NCBI GenBank assembly: GCA_902781545.1
Contig: CACZJR010000013.1
Coordinates: 1 to 36,164, forward strand
DNA: 36,164 nucleotides
Direction of reading: 5' to 3'
Source of the DNA: an uncultured Spirochaetales bacterium
Lineage (GTDB): Bacteria; Spirochaetota; Spirochaetia; Sphaerochaetales; Sphaerochaetaceae
The notes below the pieces were generated by a model. It ran no database searches and had not been told where the DNA came from. It saw only the letters and a list, made by a program, of their open reading frames with translations. Below are positions 22,577 through 29,374 of the stretch, one piece after another (the first letter of the stretch is position 1; each line of letters starts with the position of its first letter). Made by a program: the position numbers and the translations under genes.

Positions 22577-22969
22577 ATGAGAGAGGTCTTTGATTTCCTG
22601 AAGAAAGCAGGAGTTTTCTTTATCGCTACAGAGGAGGGCGACCAGCCCAGAGTACGCCCGTTCGGGGCAGTTGATCTGTTTGAGGACAGGATTTACCTGC
22701 AGACAGGAAGAGACAAGGCTTTCTCCAGACAGATAGCGGTGAACCCCAAGGTGGAGCTCTGCGCCTGCATGGACGGCAGATGGCTCAGGGTGAACGGCAA
22801 GCTGGTTGAGGATGACAGGAGAGAGGCCAAGAAGCACATGCTGGACAGCTATCCCCAGCTCAGGAGAAAGTACAGCGAGGATGACGGGAACACGCTTGTC
22901 CTCTACTTCAAGGACGCGGAGGCGACCTTCAGCTCATTCACCGAGGCACCCAGAACCGTCAGATTCTGA
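22577..22969 (+). CDS. Pyridoxamine 5'-phosphate oxidase-like flavin-binding protein
   Basis: The 130-aa protein has the split-barrel PNPOx pattern: FLKKAGVFFIATEEGDQPRV, RPFGAVDLFEDRIYLQTGRD, then NPKVELCACMDGRWLRVNGK and a C-terminal strand ending APRTVRF. These small stand-alone proteins bind FMN or related flavins, or haem; the reaction is usually unknown. GGAGG 6 nt before ATG 22577 decides the start over the ATG at 22571. It is a single gene, convergent with the chromate-transporter operon. A small AGATTC/GAATCT dyad (22961-22980) sits at the shared 3' end. Confidence 0.85.
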   Translation: MREVFDFLKKAGVFFIATEEGDQPRVRPFGAVDLFEDRIYLQTGRDKAFSRQIAVNPKVELCACMDGRWLRVNGKLVEDDRREAKKHMLDSYPQLRRKYSEDDGNTLVLYFKDAEATFSSFTEAPRTVRF

Positions 22970-22979
22970 TTCCTGAATC

Positions 22980-23555
22980 TCAGAAACCGAGAACAAACCC
23001 GTAAACCAATATCCCCGAAACGGCTGAGATGCCGATAAGCCCAATGGGTGATATTCCCTTTTTGAATAGTTTCCGTGAGCCGAAATAGACCGCGGCAAGA
23101 GCAGCTGTCATGATGATTGCGGTAATGTCCACGGAAATGTTTCTAAGATCTCCCAGACACGGCCTGATCATCATGAATGTTCCCGTGGCCATGATTATCC
23201 CTATGACACAGCTCTTCATCCCTCCCAGGGCCGCCTGGACATATGGGTTCTTCAGGACCTTCTTGAGCAGCATCATCACAAGGAGTATCGAGATGAATGA
23301 CGGCAGCACCACAGCCAGCGTGGCTATGGCAGCACCCAGCACACCTCCCTGCGAGCTTCCGACATAGGTGGCAAGGTTTATCATTATGGGGCCGGGCGTG
23401 CTCTCGCTGACACCTATCATGTAGGTGATCATCTGGTCGCTCATCCACCCGTAGGACAGGACGATGTCCCTTATCAGCGAGATTGCCCCGTATGCGCCGC
23501 CGAAAGCGAAAAGTCCCACTTTCAGGAATCCGACAAGGAGGTCAAGGTAGATCAT
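22980..23555 (-). CDS. Chromate transporter family (CHR) protein, second half
   Basis: The 191-aa membrane protein is a single CHR domain: GFLKVGLFAFGGAYGAISLIRD, then VSESTPGPIMINLATYVGSSQGG, with about five to six helices. Short CHR proteins are usually encoded in pairs that work together, and the partner overlaps it by 4 nt (ATGA) upstream. Known CHR proteins export chromate in exchange for sulfate. In anaerobes the true substrate is often unknown and may be another oxyanion. Confidence 0.9.
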   Translation of the reverse strand: MIYLDLLVGFLKVGLFAFGGAYGAISLIRDIVLSYGWMSDQMITYMIGVSESTPGPIMINLATYVGSSQGGVLGAAIATLAVVLPSFISILLVMMLLKKVLKNPYVQAALGGMKSCVIGIIMATGTFMMIRPCLGDLRNISVDITAIIMTAALAAVYFGSRKLFKKGISPIGLIGISAVSGILVYGFVLGF

Positions 23556-24139
23556 CTGTCCCCGCCCTCCCCGTCAGCCGGTTTTGCCCTCATTGTCCTT
23601 GTGACATAGACAGAGAGGCTTATCAGGGCCGCTACCAGCATCAGCATGATGGACGAGACATGCAGCGCGAAGATGTCAATCAGAAGCATCGAGACTGCGG
23701 CGCACACCATGATGGCAAGAGGCAGCGGTCTCTTCCTCATCTTCCTGATCATCTTGATTCCCGCATCCAGGATCAGAATCCCGACGGCGAGCCTGATCCC
23801 CATGAAGGCATGAGCTATCCATGTTATCTCCATGAAGTTGTCCAGGAAGTAGGATATCAGCAGGATTATCACAAAGGACGGCAGTATCATGCCCAATGTA
23901 GCCACAACGGCACCTGCCATCCCCTTTTGCCTGTATCCCACATATGTGGCGCAGTTGATCGCGATAGGCCCGGGGGTAGATTCGGCCACGACGGTGACAT
24001 TCATCATCTCGTCATGGGTTATCCACTGCTTGACCTCCACGCATGTGTGCTGGATCAGAGAGACAAGGGCGTAGCCACCGCCGAACGTGAAGAGCCCTAT
24101 CTTGGCGAATGTCAGGAAAAGGTCAAGAAGGATGCCCAC
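23552..24139 (-). CDS. Chromate transporter family (CHR) protein, first half
   Basis: The single CHR domain has FLTFAKIGLFTFGGGYALVSLI and VVAESTPGPIAINCATYVGYRQKG, with about six helices. GTG at 24139 is chosen because it follows the regulator's stop codon (24142-24144) by 2 nt and starts directly before the conserved helix. An in-frame TTG at 24172 would add 11 residues overlapping the regulator. The 3' end overlaps the partner by 4 nt, so both are translationally coupled to the DUF134-NifX gene. Confidence 0.87.
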   Translation of the reverse strand: MGILLDLFLTFAKIGLFTFGGGYALVSLIQHTCVEVKQWITHDEMMNVTVVAESTPGPIAINCATYVGYRQKGMAGAVVATLGMILPSFVIILLISYFLDNFMEITWIAHAFMGIRLAVGILILDAGIKMIRKMRKRPLPLAIMVCAAVSMLLIDIFALHVSSIMLMLVAALISLSVYVTRTMRAKPADGEGGDR

Positions 24140-24141
24140 TG

Positions 24142-24873
24142 TCAGCTGCAATGGCAGTCGTGGTCCTGGCAATGGCCATGACCGCAGTCATCACCCTCAT
24201 GATGGTGATCATGACAGTCGCATCTTGCATCAGGATCATAAGAGAGCCTGCCCTCTGCGAATGCCTTCGCGGCCTCGTCCGCGGATCCCTGGACGCCGCC
24301 GTAGAGCTTTATCCCGGCCTCCACAAGGGCTATCTGGGCGCCCATTCCTATTCCGCCGCAGATAAGGACATCTGCCTTGACCGCACTCAGGAATCCGGCT
24401 AGCGCGCCATGTCCGCTTCCGTTGGTGTCGACTATCTGCTCGTTGACTATCTTACCGTCCTGGATGTCGTAGACCTTGAACTGCTCGGTGTGTCCGAAAT
24501 GCTGGAAGATCTCCCCATTGTCATATGTGACTGCTACTCTCATGCATGAACTCCTTTTCTCAATGATTTTTTGTGTTATCTCCACCGGCCCGTACTCGCA
24601 GCATCCGCCTGTGATCAGCAATCTCTTCCCGTTTACAAGCGCATCAGCGATCTTCCTTCTTGCACTGTCATAGATCGCCGTGACGGTTGTGCGTGAGATG
24701 TTCATCCTGACCGCACAGCTCTCCTGCGTGAGATTCTCCCCATCAAGGAGCCTGAGGGTCTCGTACTCATCCAGCGTCAGCAGCACGGAAGCTGTAGCCT
24801 CCGCGTCATCGGGTGAGAAACTGCGGTATTCGGGTAGCCGCTCAATCCTGCGACATCTTGTGGGCCTTGGCAT
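24142..24873 (-). CDS. DUF134 HTH fused to NifX/FeMo-cofactor-binding domain with a Cys/His tail
   Basis: The 243-aa protein has three parts. Residues 1-105 are a DUF134 (UPF0251) helix-turn-helix region (MPRPTRCRRIERLP, LTLDEYETLRLLDGENLTQE, NISRTTVTAIYDSARRKIAD). Residues 111-210 are a Nitro_FeMo-Co domain (MRVAVTYDNGEIFQHFGHTE, ADVLICGGIGMGAQIAL, GVQGSADEAAKAF). Residues 218-243 are a Cys/His/Asp-rich tail with 6 Cys and 9 His, a likely metal site. A complete internal start (AAGGAG at 24551-24556, ATG at 24543 = M111) could yield the second domain alone. As first gene of the operon behind a palindrome-flanked promoter, it is probably the metal- or cluster-responsive regulator of the CHR transporter. 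Confidence 0.87.
   Translation of the reverse strand: MPRPTRCRRIERLPEYRSFSPDDAEATASVLLTLDEYETLRLLDGENLTQESCAVRMNISRTTVTAIYDSARRKIADALVNGKRLLITGGCCEYGPVEITQKIIEKRSSCMRVAVTYDNGEIFQHFGHTEQFKVYDIQDGKIVNEQIVDTNGSGHGALAGFLSAVKADVLICGGIGMGAQIALVEAGIKLYGGVQGSADEAAKAFAEGRLSYDPDARCDCHDHHHEGDDCGHGHCQDHDCHCS
24551..24556 (-). promoter_or_regulatory. Internal ribosome-binding site inside the DUF134-NifX gene
   Basis: AAGGAG on the minus strand lies 7 nt before an in-frame ATG (24543) that is precisely the expected first residue of a free-standing NifX-like domain (MRVAVTYDNGEIFQ). It predicts a shorter second product. Confidence 0.55.
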
Positions 24874-24886
24874 GATTGCTCCAAAT

Positions 24887-24898
24887 TGACATATGTCA
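24887..24898. promoter_or_regulatory. Palindrome TGACATATGTCA, proximal operator
   Basis: This perfect 12-bp palindrome sits at the predicted transcription start of the DUF134-NifX gene, 14 bp from its ATG. It is one of two identical copies whose starts are 34 bp apart. Confidence 0.75.
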
Positions 24899-24904
24899 GA
24901 TACT

Positions 24905-24933
24905 ATTATTCATCTGAAACTGACATATGTCAA
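24905..24933 (-). promoter_or_regulatory. Sigma-70 promoter of the DUF134-NifX/CHR operon
   Basis: On the minus strand a consensus TTGACA (24928-24933), a 17-bp spacer and AATAAT (24905-24910) form a strong promoter. The -35 overlaps the distal palindrome and the start site falls in the proximal one. Unlike several neighbours, this mRNA has a leader with GGAG 5 nt before the ATG. Confidence 0.75.
24921..24932. promoter_or_regulatory. Palindrome TGACATATGTCA, distal operator
   Basis: This is the second perfect copy of the 12-bp palindrome, overlapping the -35 box. A protein bound at both copies would cover the promoter and block RNA polymerase. The product of the adjacent helix-turn-helix gene is the natural candidate. 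Confidence 0.75.
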
Positions 24934-24943
24934 CAATCATTGC

Positions 24944-25699
24944 TCAGGATTTTTCTTCAAGCCCGTACTCTATTGAGCGCAGGAATGCCTTGGTGCGCTC
25001 CTCTCTGGGATTTGCGAAGAACTCCTTGGAGGGACCGGACTCCACTATGTGGCCGTCCTCCAGGAAAAGGACCTTGTTTGAGACATTTCTGGCAAAGCTC
25101 ATCTCGTGGGTCACGACAAGCATGGTCATGCCCTCCTCCGCAAGCTGGCGCATGACATTCAGGACCTCTCCTATCAGCTCGGGGTCCAGGGCACTGGTAG
25201 GCTCGTCAAAGAAGATGATCTCGGGCTTTGAGGCAAGGGCTCGTGCAATTGCCACGCGTTGCTGCTGGCCGCCTGAGAGCTGGGACGGATAGCTGGAGAG
25301 CTTGTCAGCCATCCCGACTTTCTCAAGCATGCGGGTGGCTATCTCCACGGCGTCCTTCCTCTTCATGCCGGCACCGGCGGTAAGTCCCAGGGTGACATTG
25401 TCCAGAACGGTCTTGTTCAGGAAGAGGTTGTAGCTCTGGAACACAAACGCGGTCTTCTTCCTCAGCTCCGCGATCTCTGCCTTTGTGGCCTTGCTCAGGT
25501 CTATTCTTTTGCCGTCAAAGACCATTGTGCCCGAGTCAGCCTTCTCAAGGAAGTTCAGGCAACGGAGCATGGTTGTCTTGCCTGAGCCGCTGGGGCCCAG
25601 AATGGCCACGACATCGCTCTTCTCCACATCAAAGCTTATGCCGTCAAGGACCTTGAGGCTGTCGAACTGCTTCCTGATATCACGTATCTCAAGCATCAT
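24944..25699 (-). CDS. Polar amino acid ABC transporter ATPase
   Basis: The 251-aa ATPase of the GlnQ/HisP type has Walker A GPSGSGKTT, VFQSYNLFLNKTVLDNV, signature LSGGQQQRVAIARALA, Walker B IIFFDEPTSALDPEL and VVTHEMSFARNVSNKVLFLEDG. The start overlaps the permease stop (ATGA), with GGAGG 9 nt upstream. It powers uptake by the permease and binding protein encoded just upstream. The substrate is probably an amino acid, not identifiable from the ATPase. Confidence 0.95.
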   Translation of the reverse strand: MMLEIRDIRKQFDSLKVLDGISFDVEKSDVVAILGPSGSGKTTMLRCLNFLEKADSGTMVFDGKRIDLSKATKAEIAELRKKTAFVFQSYNLFLNKTVLDNVTLGLTAGAGMKRKDAVEIATRMLEKVGMADKLSSYPSQLSGGQQQRVAIARALASKPEIIFFDEPTSALDPELIGEVLNVMRQLAEEGMTMLVVTHEMSFARNVSNKVLFLEDGHIVESGPSKEFFANPREERTKAFLRSIEYGLEEKS

Positions 25700-26370
25700 G
25701 AGCTCTTACCTCCGTAACTGGAAAGCCTCTTCTCTCCCCTGCGCTGGAGGAATGTCAGGAATGTGCAGAAGATCAGGTAGATCAGCGCCACCTCGAGGTA
25801 GAGGCCCAGTGACTCGTAGACACGGCCGTTGATGACCTGTGCCTGGCGGAACATCTCCATGACGGAGATAGTGGCGGCCATTGAGGTCTCCTTGAGCATT
25901 GAGATCATTGAGTTGCCCAGCGCCGGGAATGCGGTTCGGAATGCCTGCGGGAGCGCCACATGCCACATGATCTTCGGGAAAGTCAGGCCAACGCAGTAGC
26001 CGGCCTCGATCTGGCCGCGGGAGACGCTCTCAAGGGCTCCGCGGATCGTCTCCGACATGTAGGCGCCCTCATTGAAGCCCAGCACCAGCATGGCGGCGAT
26101 GAACGCCGGAAGCTTTATGCCGATGCTCGGGAGCCCGAAGAACACTATGTACAGCTGCACCAGAAGCGGTGTCCCGCGTGTGATCCAGATGTAGAACCTG
26201 CAGATCTGCTGGAGCCCGCGCACCTTGGCATACTGGATCAGCGCCACCAGAAGCGCCACAGCAAGGGCGATTGAGAAGCTGAATATGGTGAGCGGGACGG
26301 TGACCTTTATCCCGTAGCCGATGAGCTTCGGGAACGAGTCGATAAGAATGGACCAGAGTCTGCTGTTCAC
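25696..26370 (-). CDS. Polar amino acid ABC transporter permease
   Basis: The 224-aa permease starts with GTG at 26370. It has about five helices and the HisM/GlnP motif ALESVSRGQIEAGYCVGLTFPKIMWHVALPQAFR (EAA loop). The middle segment WITRGTPLLVQLYIVFFGLPSIGIKLP is characteristic of this subfamily. It probably functions as a homodimer, since it is the only permease in the operon. It lies 6 nt after the binding-protein stop. Confidence 0.94.
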   Translation of the reverse strand: MNSRLWSILIDSFPKLIGYGIKVTVPLTIFSFSIALAVALLVALIQYAKVRGLQQICRFYIWITRGTPLLVQLYIVFFGLPSIGIKLPAFIAAMLVLGFNEGAYMSETIRGALESVSRGQIEAGYCVGLTFPKIMWHVALPQAFRTAFPALGNSMISMLKETSMAATISVMEMFRQAQVINGRVYESLGLYLEVALIYLIFCTFLTFLQRRGEKRLSSYGGKSS

Positions 26371-26376
26371 GGTCTT

Positions 26377-27174
26377 TCAGTTGGCCTTTGTGAGGTCTGT
26401 GCCGAAATACTTCACTGAGAGAGCGGAGAGTGTTCCGTCCTGGCGTGCCTGCTTGAGGAAGCCGTTGATGGCCTCAAGGAGGGATGCTGTCTGCTCACCC
26501 TTGCGGATCGGATAGCACACGGGCTCTCCTGCAACGGTCTGGACGATCTTGATCTTCGCATCCGGATGCTCCTCGAGATAGCTGTCCACGGAGCCCTTGG
26601 CGTTGATTGTGGCATCGACCCTGCCCTGCTCGATCATCATCATTGTCTCGCCCAGGGTGTCAACATAATCGACTGTTGCGCCGTAGCTCTCTGCAAGCTG
26701 GGCATATGTCGAGTTCGGTGAGTTGCTGGTCTTTTTACCCTTGAGGTCAGTAAGGGTATGGACCGATGTGTTGTCGCTGCGGACAACAAGAACGGCCTCT
26801 GTGTAGAGATACGGGTCTGAGAATGAGAATTTCTCTGCTCTCTCTGCGGTATAGCCTACTCCGTTGCATGCAACGTCGAACACGCCTTGCTCCACTCCGA
26901 CAAGAATCGACTCCCACGGGACCTCGTGGAACTCAGGCTGTACTCCGAGGCTCTTTGCCATGAGTGTTCCGAGCTCCACATCAAAGCCTGTGAGCTTGTC
27001 GCTTGCGTCATGGTATGTCCATGGCGTCCAGTTGCCCTCGGTGGCTATGACAAGTGTTCCCCTCTGCTTTATGGTCTGGAGGCTGTCCTCCTTTGAGCCG
27101 CCGGCGAATACGGGAGCAATAAGCATACATAACAGTAAAAATACAAATACTTTTCTCATAAAATTATTTCCCAT
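26377..27174 (-). CDS. Periplasmic amino acid-binding protein (SBP family 3)
   Basis: The 265-aa protein has a signal peptide (MRKVFVFLLLCMLIAPVFAG after five leading residues). The SBP_bac_3 pattern is clear: GTLVIATEGNWTPWTYHD, TGFDVELGTLMAKSLG, WESILVGVEQGVFDVACNGV, RAEKFSFSDPYLYTEAVLVV and LKGKKTSNSPNSTYAQLAES. No lipobox Cys is seen. ATG 27174 lies 8 nt after a -10 box, while ATG 27159 (MRKVFV) would give a more usual signal peptide; either is possible. It is the first gene of the ABC operon and delivers the ligand to the permease. Confidence 0.93.
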   Translation of the reverse strand: MGNNFMRKVFVFLLLCMLIAPVFAGGSKEDSLQTIKQRGTLVIATEGNWTPWTYHDASDKLTGFDVELGTLMAKSLGVQPEFHEVPWESILVGVEQGVFDVACNGVGYTAERAEKFSFSDPYLYTEAVLVVRSDNTSVHTLTDLKGKKTSNSPNSTYAQLAESYGATVDYVDTLGETMMMIEQGRVDATINAKGSVDSYLEEHPDAKIKIVQTVAGEPVCYPIRKGEQTASLLEAINGFLKQARQDGTLSALSVKYFGTDLTKAN

Positions 27175-27182
27175 CAGATTCG

Positions 27183-27211
27183 AATATAGCTGTAAATATT
27201 GTTTTTGACAA
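27183..27211 (-). promoter_or_regulatory. Promoter of the amino acid ABC operon
   Basis: On the minus strand TTGTCA (27206-27211), a 17-bp spacer and TATATT (27183-27188) lie 8 nt from ATG 27174. The transcript would be leaderless or almost so for that start. Confidence 0.6.
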
Positions 27212-27239
27212 TTGACGGGCGGGGTCGTGTAACGGAAAA

Positions 27240-27245
27240 TATAAT
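27240..27245 (+). promoter_or_regulatory. -10 box of the TrkA-C membrane protein gene
   Basis: A perfect TATAAT lies 12 nt before the ATG at 27258, with GGAG (7 nt upstream of the ATG) in the short leader. TTGACG at 27212 is too far (22 bp) to be a normal -35. The promoter is back-to-back with that of the amino acid ABC operon. Confidence 0.5.
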
Positions 27246-27257
27246 CGGAGTCAAGTC

Positions 27258-28256
27258 ATGAGTTTTACGTCATCAATCATTATCATCATCTCTGTCATCA
27301 TCATCTACTATGTGCTGATCAAGTTCTTCACCATCCTTTTCAGGATAACAGGGCTTCCGGAGGAGAAGGCGGGGTTCCAGTCGGTCTCCCTTCTGACCAA
27401 CGCAGGATACACCACGGGTGAGTCGGAGATTGTGGTGAGCGAGAAGACCAGAAGGCGAATCGCCACTGCGGCAATGCTGACCGGATACTTCTTCTCAGTG
27501 GTCATCGTATCTCTCTTCATCAACCTTTTCCTGAACATTGACTTCACCAAGCTGGACACCCAGCTGATTCTTCTGTTCACGACATTCGGCGGCATGGTGG
27601 CGTTCTTCCTCTTCTTGCGCATACCCGTGGTGCGCAGGTCACTGAACAAGACAATCGACGGAATCACGGTAAGGGCCTTCAAGAGAGCAGCACGTGAGAA
27701 CTACATATCCGTCCTGGACACATACGGGGACGATGCCGTTGTGAACATATTCCTCTACAAGGTTCCCGAGTTCCTGGAGGGAAAACGCATAGCGGACACG
27801 GACATGAGGAAGAAATACAACGTGAACATCCTCATGTACACCAGAAACGGACATAACCACTATGTGGTGGCTGACACCATGTTCTCCGCAAAGGACACAT
27901 TGATCGCATTCGGCCCCCTTGCATCCATCAGGGATGCTTTCCTGCTCAAGGAGCATGGCACCAGACAGGCAAGCAGGATCATCGACAGCAACGCAAACGT
28001 GATAACGATCATGTCGAACTTCGGTTATCAGGTCCTTGCGGACATCATGCTGCACAGGGTTCCGCCCATGCTGGCAGACAAGAGCCTACTTGAGAGCAAG
28101 ATCAAGGACTACTTCTCAATCAACATCATGATGGTCTCCAGGAAGGACAAGCCGCTTAACCTCACGAAGGACACCGTCATTGAGAAAGGTGACAGGGTCA
28201 TTGCATTCGGACCCTATGAGGGCATACATACTGTATTCGGAGAGAGCCCGTCTTAA
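27258..28256 (+). CDS. Membrane protein with two TrkA-C (RCK_C) domains
   Basis: The 332-aa protein has three or four N-terminal helices (about 5-25, 75-95, 100-125), with a conserved-looking GFQSVSLLTNAGYTTGESEIVV between the first two. Two RCK_C-type ligand domains follow (about 165-235, GKRIADTDMRKKYNVNIL to KDTLIAFGPL; and about 255-330, DKSLLESKIKDYFSINIMMV to GDRVIAFGPY). RCK_C domains sense small ligands such as nucleotides and control cation transport. Whether this protein is itself a channel part is unknown. Its stop codon lies inside the left 19-bp repeat that borders the Fic gene. Confidence 0.75.
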   Translation: MSFTSSIIIIISVIIIYYVLIKFFTILFRITGLPEEKAGFQSVSLLTNAGYTTGESEIVVSEKTRRRIATAAMLTGYFFSVVIVSLFINLFLNIDFTKLDTQLILLFTTFGGMVAFFLFLRIPVVRRSLNKTIDGITVRAFKRAARENYISVLDTYGDDAVVNIFLYKVPEFLEGKRIADTDMRKKYNVNILMYTRNGHNHYVVADTMFSAKDTLIAFGPLASIRDAFLLKEHGTRQASRIIDSNANVITIMSNFGYQVLADIMLHRVPPMLADKSLLESKIKDYFSINIMMVSRKDKPLNLTKDTVIEKGDRVIAFGPYEGIHTVFGESPS

Positions 28257-28261
28257 TGGAT
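28243..28261. repeat. Left 19-bp direct repeat of the Fic insertion
   Basis: AGAGCCCGTCTTAATGGAT covers the last codons and stop of the TrkA-C gene. It is identical to 29356-29374. Confidence 0.88.
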
Positions 28262-28299
28262 TGCATTAAGTTTGGCTTTATGTAGGTTCCGAAACCCGC

Positions 28300-28305
28300 T
28301 ATACT
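28300..28305 (+). promoter_or_regulatory. -10 box of the fic gene, predicted leaderless GTG start
   Basis: TATACT ends 6 nt before the GTG at 28312. No Shine-Dalgarno is present. The -35 region (TTTATG, 28277-28282) is weak. The promoter lies inside the putative cassette, so the gene travels with its own promoter. Confidence 0.5.
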
Positions 28306-28311
28306 GAACCT

Positions 28312-29280
28312 GTGGAAGACAAATACGCGCCTCCGTTCGAAATGACAGAAGAAATAGCGAACCTCACTGTAGAAATCTGCACGCTTGTCAAGCAGTTCAA
28401 GGTCACATCAAGTCTGTCAAAAAACCCGCTGCTCCGAAAAAACAACAGGATCAAGACCATATACTCCTCACTGGCAATCGAACACAACTCTCTTTCCGAA
28501 GACCAGGTAACTGCCGTAATTGAAGGCAAACATGTAATTGCCCCACATAAAGACATAACAGAAGTCCAAAATGCCTATCAGGCATACGATATGCTTGAGA
28601 GCATTGATCCGTTCAGCGTTGAAGACCTTCTTTCAATCCATGGCCTGATGATGAAGGACCTGGTTGCTGATGCAGGTCATTTCAGATCGAAAGGCGTAGG
28701 AATATACAAAGGTTCGGAGCTCATTCATATGGGAACCAGACCCGAATTCGTGGAATACTACATCAAGAAGCTCCTTGATTGGACAAAAAGATCAAAGCTC
28801 CATCCGTTGATCAAAGCAGGCGCATTCCATTATGAGTTCGAATATATTCATCCTTTTTCCGACGGAAACGGAAGAACCGGAAGGTTCTGGCATACTTTGA
28901 TACTATCCAGATGGGAGCCTCTGTTCGCATGGATTCCCATTGAGAATCTGATTCACAAGAGACAGGCTGAGTACTACAAGGCTATTTCTGACTCCAACAA
29001 GGAAGGGAAGTCCACGATATTCATTCTCTTTATGCTGGGAGTCATCAAAGAAGTTCTTGAAGAAAATGTCGGAATAAATGTCGGAATAAATGTCGGAATA
29101 AAGAACCTGGTGATTAATCAGATAAAAGACAAGCCTCATGTCAGTGCAAAAGAGATTGCTCTCAATTTGGGTTATTCACAGAGACAGGTTGAACGTACCA
29201 TAGCCGCACTGAAGAGAGACGGCCATCTGATCCGCATGGGATCAAACAAGAACGGATATTGGGAAATAAAGGAGGACTGA
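28312..29280 (+). CDS. Fic-family AMPylase-type protein with C-terminal winged helix
   Basis: The 322-aa protein has the complete Fic motif HPFSDGNGRTGR (H180-R191), so nucleotidyl transfer to target protein hydroxyls is possible. An N-terminal inhibitory-helix motif is present (SSLAIEHN, residues 52-59; consensus S/TxxxE-G/N, with His after the Glu), which suggests intramolecular autoinhibition (class II). Residues about 265-322 form a winged helix (VSAKEIALNLGYSQRQVERTIAALKRDG). Between them a 12-bp unit repeated three times encodes NVGI-NVGI-NVGI. The start is GTG. The gene lies between direct repeats and is probably acquired. Confidence 0.92.
   Translation: MEDKYAPPFEMTEEIANLTVEICTLVKQFKVTSSLSKNPLLRKNNRIKTIYSSLAIEHNSLSEDQVTAVIEGKHVIAPHKDITEVQNAYQAYDMLESIDPFSVEDLLSIHGLMMKDLVADAGHFRSKGVGIYKGSELIHMGTRPEFVEYYIKKLLDWTKRSKLHPLIKAGAFHYEFEYIHPFSDGNGRTGRFWHTLILSRWEPLFAWIPIENLIHKRQAEYYKAISDSNKEGKSTIFILFMLGVIKEVLEENVGINVGINVGIKNLVINQIKDKPHVSAKEIALNLGYSQRQVERTIAALKRDGHLIRMGSNKNGYWEIKED
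29065..29100. repeat. Three tandem copies of a 12-bp unit (AATGTCGGAATA) in fic
   Basis: The perfect units at 29065-29076, 29077-29088 and 29089-29100 encode NVGI each time in the hinge before the winged helix. Copy-number change keeps the frame and would only alter linker length. Confidence 0.9.
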
Positions 29281-29304
29281 CAGCTTGTATCTGACAAAGC
29301 GCGT

Positions 29305-29339
29305 CGGGGCACCTGAAACTATAAGTAATAGGTGTCCCG
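29305..29339 (+). terminator. Hairpin after fic
   Basis: CGGGGCACCT (29305-29314) pairs with AGGTGTCCCG (29330-29339): 10 bp including one G-U. The loop is A+T-rich and no T-run follows. It probably ends or protects the fic transcript and belongs to the cassette. Confidence 0.5.
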
Positions 29340-29355
29340 TCTGATTGCAGCTGTC

Positions 29356-29374
29356 AGAGCCCGTCTTAATGGAT
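29356..29374. repeat. Right 19-bp direct repeat of the Fic insertion
   Basis: This second copy of AGAGCCCGTCTTAATGGAT includes the last codons and stop of the HAD gene on the minus strand (WKIH-stop). Confidence 0.88.

Larger units (their letters stand above)
28262..29374 (+). mobile_element. Putative single-gene cassette carrying fic, flanked by 19-bp repeats
   Basis: The interval contains only the Fic gene, its promoter and a terminator hairpin. Joining the repeat copies restores a junction where the TrkA-C gene and the convergent HAD gene end with stop codons overlapping by 2 nt. This is very compact and plausible as the original state. The period is 1113 bp. No recombinase and no inverted ends were seen. 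It parallels the RhuM insertion. Confidence 0.6.

Noticed and set aside
24887-24932. CRISPR-like or phage repeat made of two TGACATATGTCA copies
   Set aside because: There are only two short palindromic copies, and they fit exactly over a promoter, so operators explain them better.
29065-29100. Phase-variation switch in fic
   Set aside because: The repeat unit is 12 bp, a multiple of three, so copy-number change cannot switch the reading frame.
28243-29374. Classical transposon with target-site duplication around fic
   Set aside because: There is no transposase, no inverted terminal repeats, and 19 bp is longer than usual target duplications. A cassette or att-like integration fits better.
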